A stretch of DNA of 54,472 nt, taken from the NCBI GenBank assembly GCA_934667175.1, contig CAKULN010000018.1, forward strand, positions 1 through 54,472, read 5' to 3'. Source of the stretch: an uncultured Bacteroidales bacterium (lineage in GTDB: Bacteria; Bacteroidota; Bacteroidia; Bacteroidales; UBA932). Shown here piece by piece: positions 34,701 through 42,548 of the stretch. Under the pieces are notes generated by a model that did no database searches, was not told the DNA's origin, and saw only the letters and a program-made list of their open reading frames with translations. The number at the start of each line of letters is the position of its first letter. Position 1 is the stretch's first letter. Both the position numbers and the translations under genes were made by a program.

Positions 34701-34794
34701 CGGACACCTCAGACGGTTTCTGTGCGAACAAAACTGTCGTTGACAATAATGTCATCAACAGCAATGACGCAAATTTTGACAGTTTGCTTTTCAT
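31702..34794 (-). CDS. SusC-family TonB-dependent glycan transporter (locus B)
   Basis: A 1030-residue outer-membrane importer partnering the SusD at 30208. Signal peptide ~1-25 (VLFAQ). CarboxypepD_reg-like extension ~28-105 (SGRVLDEDGNPLVGAFVSAKG), TonB-box region TVVVGYGTMIKREL, plug with IRVRGMGSINASSTPLYVVD and LKDAAATAMYGAKGANGVVI, then barrel with terminal NIKITF. It starts its own transcription unit: a -7 element lies 109 bp upstream of the ATG, leaving a leader of about 100 nt, as often seen for susC genes. Its plug is clearly related to that of the compact receptor at 26394. Confidence 0.96.
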   Translation of the reverse strand: MKSKLSKFASLLLMTLLSTTVLFAQKPSEVSGRVLDEDGNPLVGAFVSAKGTNAGTVTDIDGNFTLSVPVGTETLLFSMLGQQGHELPLEAGKTWYQVALKTDSHMIEETVVVGYGTMIKRELTSSVSSVNGEELSERASAANVIQSMAGKMAGVQVTSTSGRPGGNTRIRVRGMGSINASSTPLYVVDGVVDVDPNMINSSDIENIDVLKDAAATAMYGAKGANGVVIITTKSGSSSAGTITYDAKAGVGILARNLDMMDSDQYMSMQALAYGYSGQNMPHLTSPMENLFSYAKDASGNYLRDDDGLLIASPLYNTSWQKEALRMALTMEHNLSFSQSKGDTKVYANIGYQDMQGLLKNTYSKRLSGTINASTKVNKWLDLSAMVSVSQTEANSPDNEGGMGQTGIRNVIEMPPIVPVRYPDGTWGEKGDYPQSEQGSNPVQQLQYMNIISRNNYILLNVGADVHFTKDLTMTVRANYQNNSAKNTDVRMAGLRDYSPASSGNQAYITDGYSARWSNEDYLTYNKKFFNGRLKSTFVLGASWYSYYFENSYKGNKNMTSVENGYNDLSLGDNTVTPSSGIDENRMNSYYFRTNQVWDNRYMLGVTLRADGASNFGANHKYGFFPSVSAAWAISSEPWFEGLKNVVNQLKLRVSYGEVGNSSIGNYAAFARFGSGNVTFNNGRYSFVTLSQLGNQDLSWETSKQFDAGIDISLFGDRVQVISDFYIKRNCDLLFNVEVPATSGYGSTSSNLGTLRNTGFEFTVNSHLIDNVDFKWDLDFIASRNKTIVEKFYGTHTTHDGICQEGEEYARWYGKKLIGTWSIEEAEEASLYGRTPGDYKLEDVNNDHKYDDSDGQYLGRAVPLWELSLVNNFSWKGFNLMLDLGASLGFKVQSFTQNLCVGQAIYTNSFKDVLNAAWTPDNQNTKLAQLRLPTDPLFGNNSMGDFAIMDGDFLRVRNISLTYNFKHALLKGNKLIKGLLMGVSAENVYLFTKYAGYDPECGWGGGDDQSGYDFLAYPKPLTITGNIKITF

Positions 34795-34902
34795 TTAGTG
34801 TTGACAAATTGTGTTATTAAAAACTGTATGTTGCATAATTGGTATATAAACAGTGTTATCTTATGTGCATGGCAACCACTCATCTCATGATGAGGATTTA
34901 CG

Positions 34903-34910
34903 CAAATTTA
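34903..34910 (-). promoter_or_regulatory. Predicted -7 element and dyad operator upstream of locus B susC
   Basis: Minus-strand TAAATTTG (followed by C) is a perfect -7 element; no TTTG is found 19 bases upstream, which would suit an activator-dependent promoter. Just upstream a dyad CCAAT-N8-ATTGG spans 34936-34953 at the right distance for an activator site. The ~100-nt leader down to 34795 contains no gene. Confidence 0.45.
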
Positions 34911-35001
34911 TCCACAAGAGCCGTCAATAGAGTGTCCAATGGTTTCAAATTGGTATACCTCATTACCGTGCTCAGAGCCACACATTGCGACCATCACATT
35001 A

Positions 35002-36135
35002 TCACTCAATTATTTGCCTCACAGGATACCAAAAGAATCTTGGTCTATAAGAATTAACATCCGTGAACTGCTGGGAGAACACGTTTGTGTTTACATTAAA
35101 CGAGAGCAGGATCATGCCGTCCCTCTCAAACTGAGGATGCGCCATGGCGTTATAGGAGAACCAATCCGCATTCCCAAGATCTGGAACCTTGAAAATCTCT
35201 TTCTTGTTTCCCCATGGGCCATACGGCGTGTCGGAAGTAAAGGTGAAGATCCTTCCGTCCCAGAGAAGTTTGTGCTGGGTAAGCAGGACATACTTGTCAC
35301 GGAGTCTGAACACATTGAACTGAGATGAAACAGGAACGTCCGAAAGCCCTGGCAGGATGACAGCCTCGGACGGATCCTCACTCCAACCGGTTCCGGTGTA
35401 ATACTCCCACCTGTCATGAATATGTTCTATGGTCGTCCTGGCGCAGTACACCACCGAGACAGGATTGTAAGGATCCCCGCTGTCAATGTCAGATTGGGCA
35501 TAAACATATATCCACTCTCCGTCATTCAGAGCCGCGGCGCCAAACATTTTCGTGGAAGTACCCGAGTATGGAATGCGGCTGTCGCTGATCAGTTTCAGAT
35601 CCGGGAGACTATACTCAAGAAGATGAGTGTTCTCGTAACGGAATCCCCAGGCACCCTGCTCGCCCTGATACATCAGGAGTTGGAAAATGTAAAGCACATT
35701 ATCCTTGACGAATCCATGGCCTGGCCAGTACCATTTATCCTCTTCAGGGTGGTCCGGCGGCACGGCGGCGGAATGGTTGGCTCCGGTTGTGACCGCGCTT
35801 ACCTTGCCATTGTCATAAACATGGTACGAATTCCTGAACATGTGATCGGATGTGCTCCTTGTGTTGTTTGTCACCTTACCTGTATAGGAGTCTCCCATCA
35901 GGAAAACACTTCTTCCGTCCGGAAGCGCTATGGAGTACATTCCGTCTCCTGCGGTCACACCACCGTCATCATGGATGATCTCTCTCGCCATGGCGTTGTC
36001 AAGTTTCGGCACATAGACATAACCTCGCTCCACCCTGTCAGACTTAACGCAGGATGATACCACCAAAAGAGGCAGAACCATCAAAAGCAAGGAAACAACT
36101 GAAATGGATTTGATAATATTCATATAACCTATCAT
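35002..36135 (-). CDS. Beta-propeller lipoprotein, DUF5005/DUF4185-like
   Basis: A 377-residue lipoprotein with lipobox LVVSSC (Cys29 from the first ATG at 36135, Cys25 if the ATG at 36123 is used; the latter gives a more typical signal peptide). Repeating motifs such as GDGMYSIALPDGRSVFLMGDSY, WYWPGHGFVKDNVLYIFQLL and NVFRLRDKYVLLTQHK look like blades of a five-bladed propeller of the GH43/GH130-like fold and recall DUF5005 or DUF4185 proteins. No catalytic triad could be assigned. It immediately follows the GH92 gene (adjacent stop and start) and is the last gene before the susC promoter. It may be a glycan-binding protein or an unrecognised glycosidase. Confidence 0.55.
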   Translation of the reverse strand: MIGYMNIIKSISVVSLLLMVLPLLVVSSCVKSDRVERGYVYVPKLDNAMAREIIHDDGGVTAGDGMYSIALPDGRSVFLMGDSYTGKVTNNTRSTSDHMFRNSYHVYDNGKVSAVTTGANHSAAVPPDHPEEDKWYWPGHGFVKDNVLYIFQLLMYQGEQGAWGFRYENTHLLEYSLPDLKLISDSRIPYSGTSTKMFGAAALNDGEWIYVYAQSDIDSGDPYNPVSVVYCARTTIEHIHDRWEYYTGTGWSEDPSEAVILPGLSDVPVSSQFNVFRLRDKYVLLTQHKLLWDGRIFTFTSDTPYGPWGNKKEIFKVPDLGNADWFSYNAMAHPQFERDGMILLSFNVNTNVFSQQFTDVNSYRPRFFWYPVRQIIE

Positions 36136-38472
36136 TTAATTGTTGATTGTCACTCCCCAGTCTGACGGTTGCGACCCCATGTAGAGTTCAAGTGTACCGC
36201 CTGACTTGATCTCACTAAAATCGATATGGCACTCTTCCAAGGGCTTTCCGTCAAGGAAAGCTCTCTGTATGTAGATGTTCTCAGGGCTGTTTCCATGCGC
36301 TATGACAACGAAGTCCTTACCTGAGGCATATACAGGGTCAGTCCTGATGACCACCTTGTCAAAAACCGGACTGGTTATATCCATTCTGGTATCTCCCGGA
36401 CAAGACGGATGCAGACCGGATGCGGCAAGGACGTACCATGCAGACATCTGACCGGCGTCATCGTTGCCGACAAGTCCAGTCATCACATTTTCAGAGTAGG
36501 CATGGCCACAGATGAACCTTGTCCATTTCTGAGTGTTCCATGGCTCTCCCAGAACATTGAAAAGAAAAGGAACGAGATGTACGGGTTCGTTGGCATGGTT
36601 GTAATATTCATTCCAAAGCATGTGCTCCGGTGTCCGCTCAAAAAAATCTTCCAGATCCGCAAGAGCCTTCTCACGGCCGCCCATAAGATATACCATTCCT
36701 TCCGGATCATGAGGCACGAACCACCCCTGTTGGTAAGGGTTACATTCTATGCATCCGTACCATTCCTTTGTTCTGGCGCTGTCAGGCCACACAGCCCAAG
36801 TGCCGTCCGCAAGACGCGGCCGGAACCAGCCTTTCTCCGAATCGAATATATTCCTGTATGCCTGCCCGCGTTTCTGGTACAAAGCAGCATCCTCCTTCTT
36901 GCCCATCGCCAAAGCGAGCCTTGAAAGGCACCAGTCGAAATAGGCATATTCCAGAGTCTCGGAGATGCACAGACCTGACGGTGTCCATCCAAGAGGCCAG
37001 TTGCTGAATTTCTCCACAGTGTTCACCGCATAGTGGTAAGCCTCCTCGGGATCATAGCCACGAATACCTTTCGCGTAAGCGTCGGCAAGGACGGAAACGG
37101 CCGGATTGCCGATCATACATCCCGAATAGGAGTTCAGGAACTCCCATCTCTCGTAGTACCCACGTCCGCTTTGCCTTGCCATCGTCACAAGAGAAGCGAT
37201 CATGTCGTTGACAACAGACGGATTAATTATAGACTGTAGAGGCATCTGGCTTCTATAGACATCCCAGCCGCTGAATATAGTCCTTTTCGTAAAGTCCTCA
37301 GAGGCCTCGTGAGGTTTGAAATCCCCTCCGATGTAGCGTCCATCCGCATCAGCGTAGATTCTGGGATCGATCATCGAATGATAAAGGGAAGTGTAGAATA
37401 CGGTTTTCTCCTCGTCGGTTCCTCCGCTCACGCGGATCTTTGACAATTCTGTGTTCCAAAGAGCCTTGGCTTCCGTTCTCACCTGCTCGAAATCCTTATC
37501 AGCAATCTCCGCCGAGAAATTCTTTCTCGCACCCTCTTGATCCACAAACGAGATTCCGACCTTGACGGTGACCTCATCACCAGCGGATGTCGGAAACTCA
37601 GTAAAGAAGCCGATATGCTTCCCCTCCATATTCCTGACATCCCGCACAATCTTCGCTTCAGCGACACGCTGAAGATAAGGAAGACTGACAACCTCATCCT
37701 TCCTACGGACCCAATCATCCGGAATGTCAGCTGTCCAGAACGCATAAGACTCTATCGGGCAACTGAACTCAGCATGGAACCAGACCGTATAGTCGGCTTT
37801 GCCGTCACCATTGCCCCATCCACCGGTCTGTGGAGTGCACTTCATCCAACCCTCTATGGTATGCTCATCCACAACCTCGACATACTGTCTTTCAGATGTG
37901 CCTCCAACCCTGCGTGCCAGATCGACCTGCACTCGTGACAAAGCGTTCTCAGGCCAAGTGAACCTAAGGATTCCGCAATGAGGAGTGGCTGAGCATTCCG
38001 TCTGGATGTCATAATCTGTAAGGTTCACCTTGTAATACCCAGGCTCCGCAATCTCCGTAGACTTGTCATAGGCTGATCTCCAGCCTTTTATGCTGCCGCC
38101 TTCCTTTCCGGCTATGGTGTGGAGAGGTCCAGTTGTCGGCATAACGAGAAAATTCCCAAGGTCCCCGAACCAGCCGACACCGCTCATCTGCGTGAAATCA
38201 AAACCCTCAATGGTCTTCATCTCATAGCTGTAGCCACAGCTGTTGTCTCCACCGGTGATGGTGTTAGGACTTACCTGCACCATTCCGAAAGGCGTAGTCG
38301 CTCCAGGGAAAGTCTTCCCCAATCCATGATAGACACCAGCCGCATCTGTGCTGGTGCACGCGCCGATGAAAGGATTAACATAGTCTACAGGATTCTCAAC
38401 CATGGAAGGGTGGCCTGTACAAGACAGGACAAGAAAAGCCAATGATATACCGCCAATAATGTTATACTTCAT
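36136..38472 (-). CDS. GH92 family alpha-mannosidase, lipoprotein
   Basis: A 778-residue GH92 enzyme anchored by a lipid at Cys18 (LVLSC), so possibly at the cell surface. The N-terminal sandwich shows FPGATTPFGMVQVSPNT and SGVGWFGDLGNFLVMPTTG, very close to characterised alpha-1,2/1,3-mannosidases. General acid Glu629 lies in HANEPVHLVPFLF and the base in GNDDAGQMSAWYVLAASG. All active-site motifs are intact. It lies 5 bp after GH38 and touches the propeller-lipoprotein gene. Expected role: trimming of terminal alpha-mannose before or after import. The precise linkage is not predictable by eye. Confidence 0.92.
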   Translation of the reverse strand: MKYNIIGGISLAFLVLSCTGHPSMVENPVDYVNPFIGACTSTDAAGVYHGLGKTFPGATTPFGMVQVSPNTITGGDNSCGYSYEMKTIEGFDFTQMSGVGWFGDLGNFLVMPTTGPLHTIAGKEGGSIKGWRSAYDKSTEIAEPGYYKVNLTDYDIQTECSATPHCGILRFTWPENALSRVQVDLARRVGGTSERQYVEVVDEHTIEGWMKCTPQTGGWGNGDGKADYTVWFHAEFSCPIESYAFWTADIPDDWVRRKDEVVSLPYLQRVAEAKIVRDVRNMEGKHIGFFTEFPTSAGDEVTVKVGISFVDQEGARKNFSAEIADKDFEQVRTEAKALWNTELSKIRVSGGTDEEKTVFYTSLYHSMIDPRIYADADGRYIGGDFKPHEASEDFTKRTIFSGWDVYRSQMPLQSIINPSVVNDMIASLVTMARQSGRGYYERWEFLNSYSGCMIGNPAVSVLADAYAKGIRGYDPEEAYHYAVNTVEKFSNWPLGWTPSGLCISETLEYAYFDWCLSRLALAMGKKEDAALYQKRGQAYRNIFDSEKGWFRPRLADGTWAVWPDSARTKEWYGCIECNPYQQGWFVPHDPEGMVYLMGGREKALADLEDFFERTPEHMLWNEYYNHANEPVHLVPFLFNVLGEPWNTQKWTRFICGHAYSENVMTGLVGNDDAGQMSAWYVLAASGLHPSCPGDTRMDITSPVFDKVVIRTDPVYASGKDFVVIAHGNSPENIYIQRAFLDGKPLEECHIDFSEIKSGGTLELYMGSQPSDWGVTINN

Positions 38473-38477
38473 ATAAT

Positions 38478-41039
38478 TTATTCTGTTTTAAGCAAATATG
38501 TCCTAATTGAATATCTTGGAGCGTCAACCGTGAACCTGTCTACATTTCCGTGTCCGCCCGATGATGTGGTCCTGGTCACGACATTACCGGCAAGATCCGT
38601 CTCCATAACCTCCCTTACCGGAAAGCCCAACCTGATAGACTTTTCATTGGCATCCCCGTCAGCATTGAATATCCTAAGCAGATAACCGCCATCCGTCGGT
38701 ATGAAAGCGCTTACAGAATAGCCTGTGCCATCAGTGTCAATGCAGGAGATTTCTGTCTTGATGTTTCCTCCAGCCACCATGCACATCAGAGGCTCGTTCC
38801 ACTCATCACTCTTCTTCTGTACGCCGGCGGAATCCCAACTTCCGGAATGCGGCATGAACGCATAGTTAAGCTCCGTAGCCTCCGTGATCGGGTAATTTCT
38901 TCCCCAAAGCCCATTTCCCGAGAACTGAACCGTCAGACCTAGAGGGAAATCCGGTCCGAAAGAATATGTCGTCGTATGGTCGGAGTACAACGACAGACCC
39001 TTGTCATCGTCACCCGACAAATCCACCCAGTTGAGGATTATGTTATGTTTAATGTCATCCCATTTGCCATAGTAGGTGTTCTCATCCTTGCTCAAACACA
39101 CGTCAAACGGGGTGTTCTTGTAGAGCTTCGGATTCCCTATCGAATTGGGAAACAATACATTCAGTTTGAACCTATCATCGTAGAAAGCCCTGTCATGCGA
39201 GTCAAAAGCATCAGTTTGCCTATATTTTCCGATTCCTGTGTCAGACTTCCAGCCAATTTTCAGCGAACAGGACACAAGAGGGTCGCCATCCCTCAAAGTC
39301 AAGGTCTGAACAAACGGGGATCCCGCAATGCTGCCATTGACAGTCACCACGGTTTTCAACCCCTTGATTTTCCTCACCGTGACAACGGCTTGGGAATCAG
39401 CTGATGAACACCATTTGCTATCATCGTAGAAAAATCCTCGCAATTCATTGAATTTAAATGTAGAATCACCGTCAACATATTCAATCCCGTCGGAGGTCTT
39501 CAAACCGGTGATGACACCACCCTTCATAGGGTCAAAGGTGATGGTGTAAAGATCGGAGGAGACTGTGACCGGACCACTCATAGAGTAATATTCTTTGATT
39601 TCCTCCTTGGCGACCCTGGAGCGCCCGGTCACACTGACTGTGTATGATGACATTCCTAACGGGAGCACACTCGCCTTGAATGACAGAATGCCATCCTTCA
39701 GGCAGAACGGAGTGTCGTTTCCTCCGCTGTCCTTGACGCGCAAGGACTTGCCGGAAAACGATTCCGGGATACGAACGCTTGCAATAGAACGGCGGGCAAA
39801 CCCCAATGTGTTGACCACTTTGACGACGAAGGTCTTCGCGTCATCCACTGGCTCCGGAACAATCTCGTCAAGCGCTCCCGCGCAATTCGAATCGGCGGCC
39901 GCTGTCCACAAAGATATGTTGTCAGCCCACGTGCCTATTTTGTTGAGACCATTGTAGGGGACTATCCATGAGTCATGATGCTGAGCGAGCATCAAGGTGC
40001 GCCACGCCTCATCTATCTTGGACTGGTCAGGTCCCTTGCCCTCCGCTATCTTTAAGATGGCTCCCGCCTTTTCCGTCATCACAATGTTGTTCTCTGTTCG
40101 CCGCACCTGACGGGCTATGCGCTGAAGGACCTGAGATCCCCACATCAAAGAGACTCTCACATCATTCTGTGTCATGTGATAATCCTCCTTTGGATCATCC
40201 TGAGCCACAGTCTCAAAGTACTCACGCCAGGTTACATACTCAGAACCATTCACAGTCTTGTCACCATAGCCTATCCACGGTCCACCGGTCCATCCCGCGT
40301 CCTGGAAGCACATTCCGACAGGGTGGACAACTCCGGCTTTCCGGCATGCGTCCAGATAAGCATCGGAGTTCATCGATGCGGTTGTCTGCCAGACAGACTC
40401 TGCAACGAGTTTCTCACACTCATACCTTGGCACCGCCAGTATGGATGTCCCATCCGGTCCTACCCAGTTAACGGGACCGTGGCCAAATGGAGCCATGTAG
40501 CCACCCCAGCATGTGTTTGGACATTTTGTGGACGCATACTTGAATCCCAACTGGACAAGAATCTGAGGCAGACATGACGTGAAGCATGGTTCCTCCACGG
40601 AATAGGTGACGAACTCAACGTCCGGGAAATGCGAATGGATCTTCTTTATGCCATACTGCATCTGACGGATGATGCTCTCTCCCGAGATGTTATACATATA
40701 CGGTTGGGCATAGGATGGATTGGTGAACTCAACCCTTGGTGAATCCGCAATCCGCAAGAACCGCTTGTAGTCCTCTGGTGTTCTGACAGCGACTGTATCC
40801 CAAGTCTCAGGCTCGATCTCCAGACAGAATTTCCAATCCGGATTGGATTCAAACTGATCGACCAGGAACCTGGTATAAGTCGCCATCGGATAGTGGCCGT
40901 AAACTCCGCCATGGAATCCATCGACAAAATAAGGGCGATTTTGGGATTCTGCGGGGGAAACCGAGACAAAAGTCGCCGCCAACACTCCAACCAAGCCGTT
41001 GACGACCCAATTGGAATTTCTTCCTTTTAACATATTCAT
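38478..41039 (-). CDS. GH38-like alpha-mannosidase
   Basis: An 853-residue exported protein (signal peptide to ~32, SPAESQ) with the GH38 layout: N-terminal alpha/beta barrel (GFHGGVYGHYPMATY; EFTNPSYAQPYMYNISGESI, residues ~103-122; APFGHGPVNWVGPDG), a helical middle (QHHDSWIVPYNG) and a large C-terminal beta domain. In classical GH38 the nucleophile Asp lies in a WQIDPFGHS-like motif; here the matching stretch reads TYSVEEPCFTSCLPQIL, so the nucleophile would be Glu or another residue. The zinc-binding residues cannot be fully placed. It belongs to a diverged Bacteroidota subgroup. In the operon it follows an SGNH esterase and precedes GH92, so it probably acts on the same mannoside. Confidence 0.72.
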   Translation of the reverse strand: MNMLKGRNSNWVVNGLVGVLAATFVSVSPAESQNRPYFVDGFHGGVYGHYPMATYTRFLVDQFESNPDWKFCLEIEPETWDTVAVRTPEDYKRFLRIADSPRVEFTNPSYAQPYMYNISGESIIRQMQYGIKKIHSHFPDVEFVTYSVEEPCFTSCLPQILVQLGFKYASTKCPNTCWGGYMAPFGHGPVNWVGPDGTSILAVPRYECEKLVAESVWQTTASMNSDAYLDACRKAGVVHPVGMCFQDAGWTGGPWIGYGDKTVNGSEYVTWREYFETVAQDDPKEDYHMTQNDVRVSLMWGSQVLQRIARQVRRTENNIVMTEKAGAILKIAEGKGPDQSKIDEAWRTLMLAQHHDSWIVPYNGLNKIGTWADNISLWTAAADSNCAGALDEIVPEPVDDAKTFVVKVVNTLGFARRSIASVRIPESFSGKSLRVKDSGGNDTPFCLKDGILSFKASVLPLGMSSYTVSVTGRSRVAKEEIKEYYSMSGPVTVSSDLYTITFDPMKGGVITGLKTSDGIEYVDGDSTFKFNELRGFFYDDSKWCSSADSQAVVTVRKIKGLKTVVTVNGSIAGSPFVQTLTLRDGDPLVSCSLKIGWKSDTGIGKYRQTDAFDSHDRAFYDDRFKLNVLFPNSIGNPKLYKNTPFDVCLSKDENTYYGKWDDIKHNIILNWVDLSGDDDKGLSLYSDHTTTYSFGPDFPLGLTVQFSGNGLWGRNYPITEATELNYAFMPHSGSWDSAGVQKKSDEWNEPLMCMVAGGNIKTEISCIDTDGTGYSVSAFIPTDGGYLLRIFNADGDANEKSIRLGFPVREVMETDLAGNVVTRTTSSGGHGNVDRFTVDAPRYSIRTYLLKTE

Positions 41040-41063
41040 TGGTTATTATACAATGTTTATAGA

Positions 41064-42467
41064 TTACCTCTCCTGAAGCGTCAGAGATACCTTCCGGACG
41101 ACAGGTTTGTTCATACTATAAATTCTGGAGACTATTTTCTCCATGTAATCTTTCCAGACCTCACGGATCTGAGGGTAATAACTCTTCCGGTACCAATAAT
41201 TACTTGCAGCCACAAACCAATCATCCTTGGACCTTTCATTGACCGCTTCAATCGACTCCCAATTGTCGGTGAAACGCTCCCTGTGATCCTTGAACACATT
41301 GAATTCCATCCAGACATATTCCCTCAGGCGTTTTTCCACCTCGAACCTTTCCTCATTCAGATACATGATGGCCGAAGCCTGACGGTACTGCGGACTTTCA
41401 ACAATCTCCGCCATGTTCACCCCGGCCGCCAATTCAGAAGCGGAGTAACGACGGAGTGGCTGTCCATCAATGCTTAACAAATAGTATCCTGATTCAAGTC
41501 CCGTAACCTTCAGGGTCTCCTGATTGAATTCCTTCACGAAAGGCACAAGTCTCATGGCATCCCTCTGTGAATGAACATTTCCCCAACCATGCTCCGAAAT
41601 GGAATCACAAGGATACGGAAGAGCTTTCGCCAAGTAATCAAATGACACGCCGCCATCAACTCGAGCCAACTTTGAGATCTCACAGTTATTCTCATCCTTG
41701 ACTTTACCGCGCTTGGCATCGATCTCAATCTGAGCCACCTTGCTTCCAGAAAGTCCCTGAGCCTTCAGGAAAAGATAGGCCATCACCATCTGCCCATCCT
41801 TGTCCGGATGGATTCTGTCGGCAGGGCAAAATGAATATGTCGAATCCTCCTTTTGGGCCTTCTCCGCGATTTTCAGCATCGGGGCGTTGAAATCCACGAA
41901 GCCCCATCCGTTTTCCGACGCACAGGTTTTCTGAGCAGCGATGATTTTTCCGATGGCGACGTTCTTGCCATGAAGAACAGAATCATTGAACTTTGATGTC
42001 TCGTCGTAGGGTGAGCCTCCAATCATCACCACTTCAGCATTTCTTCCATATTCCTTCAACACATCGACGATCTCTGAATATGTCCGGAGCGACTTCGCGA
42101 TCCTATCCTCGGAAAGAGAATCAGACTTTTCATTGTTGAACACATCGAAATAACCGGTGTCATTCATGCCGAAAGTCAATGTCACATAATCCGGGTTCTT
42201 GTCAAGCACATCGGTCTGAAGCCTTGTCAAGATTTCCTTGGAAGTGTCACCACCTACACCGCAGTTGTAGAGCCAGACAGGCATGTCGGGAAATCTGGTC
42301 ATGTAGAAAAGCCAAATGTAGGAATGATAGTGTCCGCCATGGGTTATGCTGTCTCCTACCAAAGCGACCTTATCGCCATAATTGAAACGGGGAATAAGGG
42401 GTTGCGCGCTTACGGTAAGCGCAGCCAATCCCGCCACAAAAGAAAAAAACGTTCTCCTAGTCATCAT
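41064..42467 (-). CDS. SGNH/GDSL hydrolase with C-terminal extension
   Basis: A 467-residue exported esterase (ATG at 42467; an in-frame GTG at 42470 is unnecessary). Signal peptide ~1-21. SGNH blocks: GDSITHGG with nucleophile Ser40, GVGGDTS, LTFGMND, and the Asp/His block DRIHPDKDGQ (~220). A region of ~220 residues follows with VTGLESGYYLLSIDG and a charged C-terminus, a form seen in Bacteroidota GDSL proteins. Likely removes acyl groups from a glycan. It heads the GH38-GH92 run, 81 bp after the HTCS gene. Confidence 0.85.
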   Translation of the reverse strand: MMTRRTFFSFVAGLAALTVSAQPLIPRFNYGDKVALVGDSITHGGHYHSYIWLFYMTRFPDMPVWLYNCGVGGDTSKEILTRLQTDVLDKNPDYVTLTFGMNDTGYFDVFNNEKSDSLSEDRIAKSLRTYSEIVDVLKEYGRNAEVVMIGGSPYDETSKFNDSVLHGKNVAIGKIIAAQKTCASENGWGFVDFNAPMLKIAEKAQKEDSTYSFCPADRIHPDKDGQMVMAYLFLKAQGLSGSKVAQIEIDAKRGKVKDENNCEISKLARVDGGVSFDYLAKALPYPCDSISEHGWGNVHSQRDAMRLVPFVKEFNQETLKVTGLESGYYLLSIDGQPLRRYSASELAAGVNMAEIVESPQYRQASAIMYLNEERFEVEKRLREYVWMEFNVFKDHRERFTDNWESIEAVNERSKDDWFVAASNYWYRKSYYPQIREVWKDYMEKIVSRIYSMNKPVVRKVSLTLQER

Positions 42468-42548
42468 CACACAATGTTAGATGTGCGAAGATACAGTCTT
42501 GTCGCATTCAACGATTACGCGTCACCAACAAAATGGTACACTATGGCA

